In this document: positions 1-8,070 of the stretch, piece after piece
How positions within the stretch are numbered: position 1 is the stretch's first letter
How the letters are laid out: each line of letters starts with the position of its first letter
DNA from: Botryobacter ruber
GTDB lineage: Bacteria > Bacteroidota > Bacteroidia > Cytophagales > Hymenobacteraceae
Reading direction: 5' to 3'
DNA length: 60,820 nt
Assembly (NCBI RefSeq): GCF_003347595.2
Contig: NZ_QCZK02000025.1
Coordinates: forward strand, 1 to 60,820
Translations under genes and position numbers: made by a program
Notes under the pieces: generated by a model
What the model saw: the letters and a program-made list of their open reading frames with translations, nothing else
The model's database searches: none
Told to the model about the DNA's origin: nothing

Positions 1-1
1 A

Positions 2-439
2 ATACCTACCTGTCACGATTGTAACTCCTTTGATAAAGGATTTAAGCCATTCGAAATTGAAACCCATATAAATCCTTATCATGAAGCATTTGATGATTTT
101 TATAAATTTGAAATATCATCAGTAGCTCAATTGGGTGAGCCTGTTGATAAAATTAATATCATCAAGATAGGTAAGCCACTGGATATTTCTTTAAATGATA
201 TTAAGCTCATTGAAAGATATTCTACCTCATTAGATGAGGTAGAGGCTTTTGTAAGGTACTTTAATGACAATTTTAAGAAGTATATTGGAACTGAATATGA
301 AGGTACTTTTATAGAGTCTTTTTTTTCTTTAAAAGGTGTTCCTAAAAAAAGAAAGGATATTCTTAAAACTTCAAGGGGAAAAATGTACAGAGACCTTCTG
401 AAAGCTCTTGATATAAATAATATTATGGGAATAAATTGA
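2..439 (+). CDS. C-terminal part of an HNH-nuclease-like protein (5' end outside the window)
   Basis: The frame is open from base 2, so the gene starts left of the window; a TTG at 131 is unlikely to be the true start. The first residues read IPTCHDCNSFDKGFKPFE and are followed by an INPYHEAFDDFYKF stretch. A CxxCN pair followed by a Lys/Gly segment and an 'INPY..df..y.kF' segment is the usual layout of the metal-binding half of HNH nucleases found in island-borne and defence-related proteins. About 145 residues are visible. The catalytic His region would lie upstream and cannot be checked. The gene points the opposite way to the hxs genes. The family call is an inference from the motif. Confidence 0.5.
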   Translation: MPTCHDCNSFDKGFKPFEIETHINPYHEAFDDFYKFEISSVAQLGEPVDKINIIKIGKPLDISLNDIKLIERYSTSLDEVEAFVRYFNDNFKKYIGTEYEGTFIESFFSLKGVPKKRKDILKTSRGKMYRDLLKALDINNIMGIN

Positions 440-844
440 TTCAACCAAAATATATAACTACTTATATAATTTTGATTGACTGTTTCGTGTAAGCAATGTG
501 AAGATAGCTAGTATTAGATCTTATCAATTATAAGTTGTTAATGTGATGTTTGACCTTCCTTTCAGCCAATTCCATTATTTGCTGAAGGATTTGAGTACTT
601 TAGATTCTCGTGTTGTCCCAACTCATTAATGAATGTCCCATGGATATATAATCAGGAACTTACCACAGGCAGCATGGTCACCACAAGACACTCTTTATCG
701 AGTAACTCTTGTTAGTAGGTTTTGACTCTGTTACCACCAAGTTATTCAGGTAATGCTGCAACAGTAAAATGTTTTGGGCTAGTGAAGCAATAAAATGTAA
801 ATAATATGGAATGTACTAACAATTTTTTATCAAAGCTTGTGAGG
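440..844. other. Gene-free AT-rich stretch between convergent genes
   Basis: It separates the convergent HNH-like gene and hxsC. I see no long reading frame, strong hairpin, tRNA or repeat here. Confidence 0.5.
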
Positions 845-2014
845 CTACTCAATACCAGAACTTAATTCTAATACATTAGTAGTAAAAGGCTTAATATGTT
901 CACTATGCTTTTTCAAATTCCAAGTGAATAAGCCACCACAGTCTTCTAATTTACTACAGCTTTGGCATTCTGGCATATAGCTGTTCTTCCAGTCAGAAAT
1001 GGATTTTCTAGCATACTGCCAGAGGTTCTCTGGAAGCACACACAACTGAGAATTATAAATTGAAACATGTAGCCCTTTATTAGCCAGGAATTCCACAGCT
1101 TCCCCTAATTCTTTATTATAATCCATAGGATCTATCCAAAGCTTGTCTATATTATGGGGAGTATATCCAACATATTCCAATCCCATAAAAGCGACATGCT
1201 CTACAAAAGGTAAATTTTTGTAAATGTATTTAGCTAATTTAACTAAACGAGGAATCGATAATTTATGTAATACAACCCTGATTTCGATTCTTTGGTTATA
1301 TCTTGCAAGATTGTGCAGACCGGCTATTGTTTGGTAGAAAGCATCCTTCGCCTGAACAATATAATCATGTACTTGATAATAGTCTGAATAAACAGGTATG
1401 CCTAACATGAGCCTATTGTTATCAACCTGGCTAAGCCTATACGCCATATGATCCCAGGCAAAGGACCTTCCATTAGTTAATACATGGATTTCAGTATCTG
1501 GCAACTCATGCTTTATTTTTTCGAGCATGTCAAAGAATAACTCTCCCATAAGAGTAGGCTCTCCACCAGAAATCCCGAGTTCGACACAGTCTTTCGGAAT
1601 TAGAGGTATTAGCTTCTTATGTATACCATATAGAAAAGATACATCATTTTTATCTCTGGGTGGCTGCGAACACATTAGGCAATTACTATTGCACCGTTCA
1701 GTTGCCAATAAAGTATTATGATAGGAATCAACTCTATAAAGGGTATGAATATTGCCATCAGCGCCAACAGAAACAATATCTCCTTCAGTTAAATGTTCAA
1801 GCGTAGGAATCTTAAGAACAACACTACCATTGTCAAGGTCATAGATATCATTCTGTTTGCTGAGTATTCCTAGATGGGCTTTATCTGGGTAAGCCTGAAT
1901 CTCATCATCAACAAGTAAAAAAGAATCAGAAGTTAAGTTTTCCGGTAATCTTGTTACCTTACCTACTAAGGTTTCCTCAATATTGATAGATACTCCTTTG
2001 GTTTTTAAAAGCAT
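845..2014 (-). CDS. hxsC: His-Xaa-Ser system radical SAM maturase HxsC
   Basis: Radical S-adenosylmethionine enzyme of 389 residues. The [4Fe-4S]/SAM motif CNSNCLMC has Cys at 108, 112 and 115, and a GGEP motif stands at 150-153. A C-terminal cluster CQSCSKLEDCGG has Cys at 350, 353 and 359, suiting an auxiliary iron-sulfur centre. The ~105-residue N-terminal extension before the motif fits HxsC of the His-Xaa-Ser system defined by comparative genomics. It should act on the HxsA repeat peptide together with HxsB; the chemistry of the modification is not known to me. It is the last gene of hxsA-hxsD-hxsB-hxsC, 75 bases after hxsB. Confidence 0.85.
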   Translation of the reverse strand: MLLKTKGVSINIEETLVGKVTRLPENLTSDSFLLVDDEIQAYPDKAHLGILSKQNDIYDLDNGSVVLKIPTLEHLTEGDIVSVGADGNIHTLYRVDSYHNTLLATERCNSNCLMCSQPPRDKNDVSFLYGIHKKLIPLIPKDCVELGISGGEPTLMGELFFDMLEKIKHELPDTEIHVLTNGRSFAWDHMAYRLSQVDNNRLMLGIPVYSDYYQVHDYIVQAKDAFYQTIAGLHNLARYNQRIEIRVVLHKLSIPRLVKLAKYIYKNLPFVEHVAFMGLEYVGYTPHNIDKLWIDPMDYNKELGEAVEFLANKGLHVSIYNSQLCVLPENLWQYARKSISDWKNSYMPECQSCSKLEDCGGLFTWNLKKHSEHIKPFTTNVLELSSGIE

Positions 2015-2089
2015 AGTTTTTGATTCTTAATGATGAGATATCGCTCAATAGGACACTTCAAATTGAAATGCAAAATGTGTTTTAGAAAA

Positions 2090-3571
2090 TTACTGAATCC
2101 AGCTTTCGAACACGGTTCTAATTCTCTTATCGCTTTCCATCAATTCAATCAGATACCTGATAATCTCCATGTTCTTTTGACAAAAAGAGCTTGTTGGCCT
2201 GTAACCAGAGATATCACCTTGAGTTGACAAATTGTGAACAGGATCGGCACCACAGTAAGATTGAAAAGCGCATTCAGAACAGCCTGGTAAATTTTCATTT
2301 GTTGACGCTTCAGCAATCCAGGCAGCTCTTTCTCCATAGAAAATATCTTCATAGGAATGGGTGTCTAAATGACCTAATTTGAAGGAGAAGTCATTCATTT
2401 CGGCAAGCATGCGGCTTTCATCTGTTGCATAAACACTACCTTCATAATTGAAAACAATTACATTGTTTATAGCGCCAGCTGGTGAATTCAGATCTACATA
2501 CCCTACAGGGAAAGGTGTAAGTATCTTCTTCAAAATTATTGATGCGTAATCTTCAGAAAAGAATTCTCCCTTTAGATTATAATCAATAATGTGATGTAGT
2601 GCTGTCTTATAAAAGGCTATAAACTTTTCAGTTTCGTACTTGTTTTTCCTTTCATTTTTTACTGCAAAACCATAGGGCGATATAGGTCTAAGGAAGATAC
2701 TTTTAAAACCTAAGCGATAATACTCATCAACAATTTCTTTAGGATGTTCAAGAGACAGATTTGTTGTTGTCATTAAGGCAGAAACCCTGCTCTTCCCAAG
2801 TATGCTTCTTGACAGTTCAATCCCTTTTATCGCTAATTCATAGCTATTACGACCAGGCCGCTTTCTATTCTCATTATGAATAAATGCTGGGCCGTCTAAT
2901 GAACTGGAAATTAAGATATCATTCTCTTTGCAGTATAAAAGGATCTCTTCTGTAATAACCGCAAGATTAGTGCAAATCACATAAGTTACTTTTTTGTTGA
3001 AGACTTTAGCAAGTTCTTTAGTCCTTTCAACTGCATATACAATATTTTCGAATGCAAGAAGCGCTTCTCCTCCCTGAAACTCCATTGTAACATGAGAATT
3101 AGGGGATCGCATCATAAGATCTATACCCTTATTGATATGCTCAATAGACATATCATATTTTCCCTTATCCTGAGTTACTCGTGATACTTGGCAATAATGA
3201 CAAGTATGCTCACATCTCAGAGAGACGACGAAAATATGCAATGAGGTAAAGTCGTCAAGAAAGGATTTCTTTGTCCTATACCTGGTAGCTAACACATCTA
3301 TCAGAGGAGATACTTTTTCTTCCGATATAAAGAAATTAGAGAGAAGATCACCATACAGCTCTTCATCTGAATCCTTGAAAATTTGTCTTTTCACAATTTT
3401 TTCAAAGGTCCCATTAGGAAGAATTAAATAATCGCCAACTTCATTAACAATTATCTCTTTTTCGGGAGTTAATCTATGAAAACGAAAAGGCAACAAGAAA
3501 TAATCTTTCTCAACCTGCCTATCATAAAGTTCTAACCCTTTAAATTTTCTTGTTGACTTTTCTTTTTCCAT
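2090..3571 (-). CDS. hxsB: His-Xaa-Ser system radical SAM maturase HxsB
   Basis: Radical SAM protein of 493 residues. The cluster motif is CEHTCHYC (Cys 120, 124, 127) followed by FQGGEAL at about 166-172. A C-terminal SPASM-like cysteine set is present (GCSECAFQSYCGADP and a later FC), so auxiliary Fe-S clusters are expected. About 115 residues precede the SAM domain, as in the HxsB family. Its ATG starts one base after the hxsD stop, which suggests translational coupling. Two different radical SAM enzymes serving one repeat peptide is the hallmark of the Hxs system. Family identity is well supported by order and motifs; the product is unknown. Confidence 0.87.
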   Translation of the reverse strand: MEKEKSTRKFKGLELYDRQVEKDYFLLPFRFHRLTPEKEIIVNEVGDYLILPNGTFEKIVKRQIFKDSDEELYGDLLSNFFISEEKVSPLIDVLATRYRTKKSFLDDFTSLHIFVVSLRCEHTCHYCQVSRVTQDKGKYDMSIEHINKGIDLMMRSPNSHVTMEFQGGEALLAFENIVYAVERTKELAKVFNKKVTYVICTNLAVITEEILLYCKENDILISSSLDGPAFIHNENRKRPGRNSYELAIKGIELSRSILGKSRVSALMTTTNLSLEHPKEIVDEYYRLGFKSIFLRPISPYGFAVKNERKNKYETEKFIAFYKTALHHIIDYNLKGEFFSEDYASIILKKILTPFPVGYVDLNSPAGAINNVIVFNYEGSVYATDESRMLAEMNDFSFKLGHLDTHSYEDIFYGERAAWIAEASTNENLPGCSECAFQSYCGADPVHNLSTQGDISGYRPTSSFCQKNMEIIRYLIELMESDKRIRTVFESWIQ

Positions 3572-3572
3572 T

Positions 3573-3962
3573 TTATGCCACTTCTATTTCGTTTACATCA
3601 AATCCGACAGGATCTGATAGCGTTCCAACCGGCTCCTCATCAAATTCACCGTTAGAGAATGCTTTAGCCACTAAAAGGTCTCTGATATTTTTTGTTTCCT
3701 TTGTAACGATATCCCTTAAATTGAAATCAATCAGATCCCGTTCTAACTTCAAAAGATAGAGTTCAGCTTCTTCACTACTAATATTTATAGTGGAAATGGG
3801 CTCCAGTGTAATTCGGTAAGTTTCACTGTCAGCAAATGCCACAGATGTATGAAATTTATCACCGTACCAATAGAGACATTTAAAGATGCCATCCTTAGAA
3901 TACAAAGAAGTATCTGCAAAGACAGTTATTACACCATCTTTGATAAAATTTTTGGTAGCCAT
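3573..3962 (-). CDS. hxsD: His-Xaa-Ser system protein HxsD
   Basis: Soluble protein of 129 residues with no signal peptide or membrane segment. Length and place, between the repeat peptide gene and the two radical SAM genes, match HxsD, a small conserved component of His-Xaa-Ser loci. The middle has a 'KCLYWYGDKFHTSVAF' segment followed by 'ITLEPISTINISSEEAELYLLKLERDLIDFNLR'-like alternating strand and helix. I see no catalytic motif; a role in binding the precursor for the maturases would be an inference by analogy with other RiPP systems. It starts 14 bases after hxsA ends and abuts hxsB, so the set is one operon. Confidence 0.8.
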   Translation of the reverse strand: MATKNFIKDGVITVFADTSLYSKDGIFKCLYWYGDKFHTSVAFADSETYRITLEPISTINISSEEAELYLLKLERDLIDFNLRDIVTKETKNIRDLLVAKAFSNGEFDEEPVGTLSDPVGFDVNEIEVA

Positions 3963-3976
3963 AAAAGAAATACAGT

Positions 3977-4285
3977 TTAGCTAAATCTTGACGATGAGTA
4001 ATGTGATCTATGAGAGCTATGAGAACTGTGTGAGCTGTGAGATCTATGGGAGCTATGTGAAGCTACAAAATGATTATCTCCGGTAGCCAAATTTAATTTC
4101 AAGACAGGCATTGGTTTAGTTTTTCCAGTTGTCCGTAATGAAATTGTGTTGGAATTCGTGTTTTCAAATTCACTAACTGTAGGCGCTTCAGCGCTCATCC
4201 CAGTTATAGCTGCGAGTGCAGCACCAAATATAGCTGCAGTTTTTGCAACTAAGCCTAGTCTTTTGCCTTTTTTGTTATTCTCCAT
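3977..4285 (-). CDS. hxsA: His-Xaa-Ser repeat peptide HxsA
   Basis: Small protein of 102 residues. The N-terminus is basic (KKGKR) and followed by a hydrophobic stretch at about 12-30, so it may be exported or membrane-associated. The C-terminus holds seven consecutive H-x-S triplets (residues 77-97: HSS, HRS, HSS, HSS, HSS, HRS, HYS) and a short SSRFS tail. This is the presumed substrate of HxsB and HxsC. There is no cysteine, so a sulfur-bridge product of the sactipeptide kind is ruled out within this peptide. It is first in the operon, with 200 bases of non-coding DNA upstream. Confidence 0.88.
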   Translation of the reverse strand: MENNKKGKRLGLVAKTAAIFGAALAAITGMSAEAPTVSEFENTNSNTISLRTTGKTKPMPVLKLNLATGDNHFVASHSSHRSHSSHSSHSSHRSHYSSSRFS

Positions 4286-4313
4286 AGTTTTAATATGCTT
4301 TTAATTAGTTCAA

Positions 4314-4345
4314 CAATGTACGGTTACTAACAGATATTAGCAAAA
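4314..4345 (-). promoter_or_regulatory. Possible promoter of hxsADBC
   Basis: On the minus strand a TTTG (4344-4341) is followed after 20 bases by TACATTG (4320-4314), an imperfect match to the Bacteroidetes TTTG / TAnnTTTG pair. It lies about 30 bases before the hxsA start. A stem of GAGA(A)AGCCAC with GTGGCTCTC lies further upstream (about 4387-4442) and may end the preceding operon. Confidence 0.35.
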
Positions 4346-4488
4346 TAAAATGCTTATTTTTTTACAGTTTTATATCACATTTATTAGAGAGCCACTTTAA
4401 ACCAATTAAAGTGTTCAACGAAGCATGTTTTGTGGCTTTCTCCAAAACCATAACTTACCTGTGCCAATTTATGATTTGAGCTAGAACT

Positions 4489-5433
4489 TTAAGAGAAATG
4501 CGTTTTACAGTGGCGGAAAAATGTGCCAATTGAAAAGCTGTAGCTTCCATTTATGCAGTTGTTAAACTGCATATTTGTTTTAGTGTAGGAGTAATGCGGG
4601 TGAAATTGACTCACTTGGTGAAAGTATTTTCGTCCGTCTTCTCCAAATTCAGCAACAAAACTGCATCCAATCTCAAACCAAGCAGCATACGAGGAGGTTA
4701 TATCGGTTTTTGAGCGTTCTATTTCGGTAATACAGGCTTCGACCTTGGTCCTAACAGATGCAGTGCTGTGGATATGAGCTTTAAATTTATAGGGAGGGAA
4801 AGGTTTTGGCTGCCGGTGAAACTCATAACGGACACACACAGAAGCTTGATGATTTATGTAAGGCTCAGGATCAAAACTATAGCCCCTTAAACTACATACA
4901 TTCTTCGGTTTTACATCTATTGCTATTCCAAACTGTAGAAAGCTTTTTCTTATAGATTCGAAGTGCTGGCTATGTCTATCTGTGTAGGCAATCGGAATAA
5001 GGCCCCAGAAACCTTGCCCGGACACCGAGAGACCACAGTAGGCAACATTGGGGATGTTACTAATTTGTTGTTTTAATTCAAAAAAATTCCTGATATGGTT
5101 GTTTTCTTTCAAGTCAATGTCAAACTGGATCAAGCCGCTATGTTGGATAAGACTTTTTTGATCCCTATAAGAGAACACTCCACTTGGAGTTACTGCGGGA
5201 AGCCTACTTTTTAGTTTATCTCGATCCGACTTATTTTCAGTCAACCTAATCTGTTCGACGTCTTTCCTGTACTGGTTTGAGGTGAGCCAGGTAAGTAGAT
5301 TTACCGTTACTGGGTTGGAAGGCGTATTGTAGTTCTGAAAGCAACTTACATCTACATCCAGTATTGATTTTTTATTTCTGTTCCGTTCCATTTCTGGAAC
5401 GGAACAGATACTGTTGCCTATTGCTTTATCCAT
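4489..5433 (-). CDS. BT4734/VirE N-terminal domain protein with PriCT-type C-terminus
   Basis: 314 residues. The first two thirds carry the BT4734-like (VirE N-terminal) fold, recognisable by 'GLIQFDIDLKEN' and 'YCGLSVSGQGFWGLIPI', an archaeo-eukaryotic-primase-related core. The end (about 245-305: 'YAAWFEIGCSFVAEFGEDGRKYF' onward, with 'SIGTFFRHC') resembles the PriCT-2 primase C-terminal domain. The family usually acts in replication of Bacteroidetes mobile elements, so an initiating or priming role is likely. Its start lies 16 bases inside the end of the upstream DUF3987 gene, so the two are translationally coupled. The start region contains a palindrome (5378-5407) that also occurs in the upstream gene. 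Confidence 0.75.
   Translation of the reverse strand: MDKAIGNSICSVPEMERNRNKKSILDVDVSCFQNYNTPSNPVTVNLLTWLTSNQYRKDVEQIRLTENKSDRDKLKSRLPAVTPSGVFSYRDQKSLIQHSGLIQFDIDLKENNHIRNFFELKQQISNIPNVAYCGLSVSGQGFWGLIPIAYTDRHSQHFESIRKSFLQFGIAIDVKPKNVCSLRGYSFDPEPYINHQASVCVRYEFHRQPKPFPPYKFKAHIHSTASVRTKVEACITEIERSKTDITSSYAAWFEIGCSFVAEFGEDGRKYFHQVSQFHPHYSYTKTNMQFNNCINGSYSFSIGTFFRHCKTHFS
5378..5407. repeat. 13-bp inverted repeat, copy 1 of a shared 25-bp sequence
   Basis: CTGTTCCGTTCCA, a TTTC spacer, then TGGAACGGAACAG: a perfect 13-bp palindrome inside codons about 10-19 of the BT4734-type gene. Bases 5383-5407 recur exactly at 6733-6757 in a different reading frame, so the DNA rather than the protein is conserved. 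Confidence 0.75.
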
Positions 5434-6905
5434 CGGTACACAGTTGAAGAGTATGTGGGGGACCCAAACACGATCTTGGCAATCTCTCTAAAGTTAGTAA
5501 CCCCTTTGTTGTACAGGTCAAAACATTCCCGCTTTTGCGAAAGCCTGACTACATCCTTGTCTTCGCTTTCATCAAAGATGGGGGTTTTAGAGCTTGGAAG
5601 TTGTTCATACACATCGATGGTATGTATGAACAGCGTTTTAATAATCCGCAACGCGTTCTCAAAATCTTGGTCCGTGCAGATTACTTCGAGCGGCAGATAC
5701 CCCTTCTCATAGGCCCTGCTTATACTCAACTGCATAGCAATGCGAAAGCAAATCATACCCATTCTGTTCACAGTACCGCCCAGATTGATACTTACAAACT
5801 CCCAAAAATCGTTTTTCTGCTCTTTAAAGTATTTTAGGAATTTAGCCTCCTGATGTGGTTGCAGCTCGAAAAGTATCGGGTCTGTGAGGGTATCCAGCCT
5901 GTCATGCAGCTCCTTGAAGTGGAGCCCCATATCGCTGAAATACTTGCTGTTTCCGTTCTTTCTCTTGTCAAAAACATTGTTGAAGGATGGGGTAGCGTAA
6001 AACTGGTAAAAGATGAAGCGGCTAAATAAGCCATTCTCAGCACTAGGAATAAGCCTTAGAAGCTGATCAGTGGTGCTTGAGAGTACCACTGACAAGGCAG
6101 GAACAGTAATTTCCAAATCTTCATTATTGGTGCGCCTGAAAAGGCTGATGGGTTCGTGTCCGAAGGCCTGACGCAGTACATCCGAAAAGCCACCATGGTC
6201 TTGTTTGATGGCTTCCACCAAGGTGTCTGCCTCTGTTTCAAAAAGAGTGCCCCGTCCGTTGCTTCCATTGATGATCTGCAGCATGCCAGATTTCCCGATA
6301 TTCGCAGGAATAAAGTGTTTTTCAAGCGGTGGCGGCGTGGGCTCTTCCGGTATATTCTCCAGCTTCCCGCTTTCAAACATCTTTGCTTCTTTTTTATAGC
6401 GTGCCAGCTCATGCTTGTACTCCCGAGCTCGCTCCTTTGATCTATCCACCTTCTCCTGATGGATGGCGCCCGCAATTTTGCGGGCCAGCATCAGTCCACT
6501 TTTGCCCTCACCGTACGGACCAAGGATGTAGGTGTAAAGGTTCGCACCTAGTTTCTTCCCGCCGTAGTAACCGTAATAGTTTGGCAATACTCCGCTGACC
6601 ACGCCAAGTAGCCCTACCAGAACCACGTCACGCTCATTAGGGTCCTCTATTTGTTTACACAATAGTCTGTAGAGTTCAGGTAGGTTCTGAAAGACTTCAT
6701 CCGGAAACCTCTTGCCGGTCTCTTTTTCCTGCCCGTTCCATTTCTGGAACGGAACAGGATTGTTTAAATCAGTGCCAGGGTTTATGTGTACGGTGGTAAT
6801 AAGATGACTATCACCCTCTTTGTCATTAATAGGTATATAGTTCTTCTTTCCGCTGCCAATTTCAGGTGCATTTTTATCTAGTATTTCAGTTTGCATATCT
6901 GTCAA
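5418..6905 (-). CDS. DUF3987 (YfjI-type) ATPase of the element's replication module
   Basis: 495 residues. A Walker A loop GPYGEGKS is followed by a long helical insert and by 'GTLFETEADTLVEAIKQDHGGFSDVLRQAFGHEPIS', the core of DUF3987 proteins. These are helicase/primase-associated ATPases of bacterial mobile elements. A later 'SSTTDQLLRLIPSAENGLFSRFIFY' segment is also typical. The C-terminus (about 460-495) looks like a small HTH. It overlaps the upstream HTH gene by 4 bases (ATGA) and the downstream primase-like gene by 16. Role in element replication or maintenance is inferred from the family. Confidence 0.75.
   Translation of the reverse strand: MTDMQTEILDKNAPEIGSGKKNYIPINDKEGDSHLITTVHINPGTDLNNPVPFQKWNGQEKETGKRFPDEVFQNLPELYRLLCKQIEDPNERDVVLVGLLGVVSGVLPNYYGYYGGKKLGANLYTYILGPYGEGKSGLMLARKIAGAIHQEKVDRSKERAREYKHELARYKKEAKMFESGKLENIPEEPTPPPLEKHFIPANIGKSGMLQIINGSNGRGTLFETEADTLVEAIKQDHGGFSDVLRQAFGHEPISLFRRTNNEDLEITVPALSVVLSSTTDQLLRLIPSAENGLFSRFIFYQFYATPSFNNVFDKRKNGNSKYFSDMGLHFKELHDRLDTLTDPILFELQPHQEAKFLKYFKEQKNDFWEFVSINLGGTVNRMGMICFRIAMQLSISRAYEKGYLPLEVICTDQDFENALRIIKTLFIHTIDVYEQLPSSKTPIFDESEDKDVVRLSQKRECFDLYNKGVTNFREIAKIVFGSPTYSSTVYRWIKQ
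6733..6757. repeat. Second copy of the 25-bp palindromic sequence
   Basis: Identical over 25 bases to 5383-5407. Here it encodes 'PVPFQKWNG' in the DUF3987 gene, whereas copy 1 encodes 'CSVPEMER': same DNA, different frame. The outer part of the palindrome is imperfect (GCAG instead of AACAG). Confidence 0.75.
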
Positions 6906-7624
6906 ATTAAAGGGTGAAAGAAATCTGCTTCCAATGCATCATCCCAGAACTGTAATGCCCGCACCTTCTTGTCATCAAGGTAATATTGGCCACAAGAAGT
7001 TTTAACATGATCTTTGCCCGAGATGACTCTCTCAATGGTTAACTTTATCGATTGCAGCACTTGAGTTACAAGTAAATACTCATGATTCTCTTCAACCTGG
7101 TCGGAAATAAACTTAGCCGACTGTATCAACCGCTGAGCTTTCTTGTAATAGCCCCGATAGTCGCTTACCTTTACATAGGATTGCCCCATGTGAATGGAGG
7201 ACATGTTGTTGACATATTCGCTGTACTCAAGCATAAACAGCCACGCTTGTGCAGTTATGTTCTTTATTTCGGCAAGGGTATAGGTTTTTGCTACTGATAT
7301 AGGTGTCATATTTGCGCTATGAAGGTCTTTTTCGATTCTTTCGCCTATATCAAAAGGTGTATCACTCCATATATCTTCATCTGTATCGCCTGTATCACCA
7401 GATGAATAGGGGAGCTTACCAGGGAATGTATCACATGTATCATACACCTTATCAATCTGCGTAACCAGCTCTGCACTATTATCTGTAACACTAATTTCCT
7501 GCAACTTTTTTAGAATGCGCTGTACCTTAGTTTTGTCAATGCCAATTTCATTGGCTATTGCGCGAATGGAATAACCATTCTCGTGCAATTCTTGCACTTG
7601 CTGCTCTAAATAATTTAGCTTCAT
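6902..7624 (-). CDS. HTH-domain protein of unknown function
   Basis: 240 residues. The first ~40 ('LHENGYSIRAIANEIGIDKTKVQRIL') form a resolvase/MarR-like helix-turn-helix. A linker of acidic and Gly/Asp repeats (GDTGDTDED) follows, then a mainly helical region of about 130 residues that I do not recognise. It stands directly before the DUF3987 ATPase and overlaps it by 4 bases, and lies 11 bases after the excisionase-like gene. A regulator or replication accessory protein of the element is likely; the specific function is unknown. Confidence 0.6.
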   Translation of the reverse strand: MKLNYLEQQVQELHENGYSIRAIANEIGIDKTKVQRILKKLQEISVTDNSAELVTQIDKVYDTCDTFPGKLPYSSGDTGDTDEDIWSDTPFDIGERIEKDLHSANMTPISVAKTYTLAEIKNITAQAWLFMLEYSEYVNNMSSIHMGQSYVKVSDYRGYYKKAQRLIQSAKFISDQVEENHEYLLVTQVLQSIKLTIERVISGKDHVKTSCGQYYLDDKKVRALQFWDDALEADFFHPLI

Positions 7625-7635
7625 AAAACAGATGA

Positions 7636-7983
7636 TTAAAGTTTGGAAGGTCTTTTCGTGGAGATTTTCACACTTTGCTCTATCTGACTCTGTGTTTTCT
7701 TTTCACCAGAGTTTATCCATTCTAAAAGTTGGGATCGTTTGAATCGAAGTTTGTGCCCCTTTTTAAAGTACGGAAGCCTTGACTTGTTTACAAGTCCATA
7801 GATGGTGGAAGGAGCCAAATCTAACACTTCGGCCGCTTGCTGCACATTAAGGATTTCAGGAAGGTTTGCCTGGTCTGGCTTCGCATTCTGTATAAACTCC
7901 AGAATACGGGGTAAATTGTTGCTGAAGGCTAAGTCGATTAATTCGCTTAGCTGGCCATCGGTGGCTACGATAATTTTGTTCAT
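7636..7983 (-). CDS. Excisionase-like helix-turn-helix protein
   Basis: 115 residues. Residues about 45-95 ('ILNVQQAAEVLDLAPSTIYGLVNKSRLPYFKKGHKLRFKRSQLLEWI') are a winged HTH of the MerR/excisionase (HTH_17) class, which in Bacteroidetes elements serves as recombination directionality factor or regulator. Its place next to the integrase block supports this. It is probably the first gene of the minus-strand replication operon. Whether it directs excision or only represses is not visible. Confidence 0.7.
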   Translation of the reverse strand: MNKIIVATDGQLSELIDLAFSNNLPRILEFIQNAKPDQANLPEILNVQQAAEVLDLAPSTIYGLVNKSRLPYFKKGHKLRFKRSQLLEWINSGEKKTQSQIEQSVKISTKRPSKL

Positions 7984-8070
7984 TGTGATTATTTTTTAGT
8001 TTAATTATACCACAATGATAGGAGGGGTAAAAGAAAGGTACGGGAAAGACCTTTCTTTTACCCTTGCTTT

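Noticed and set aside
4010..4072. CRISPR-like short repeats near 4.0 kb
   Set aside because: The periodicity comes from the His-Ser-Ser codons of hxsA, with a 9-base period and no spacers.
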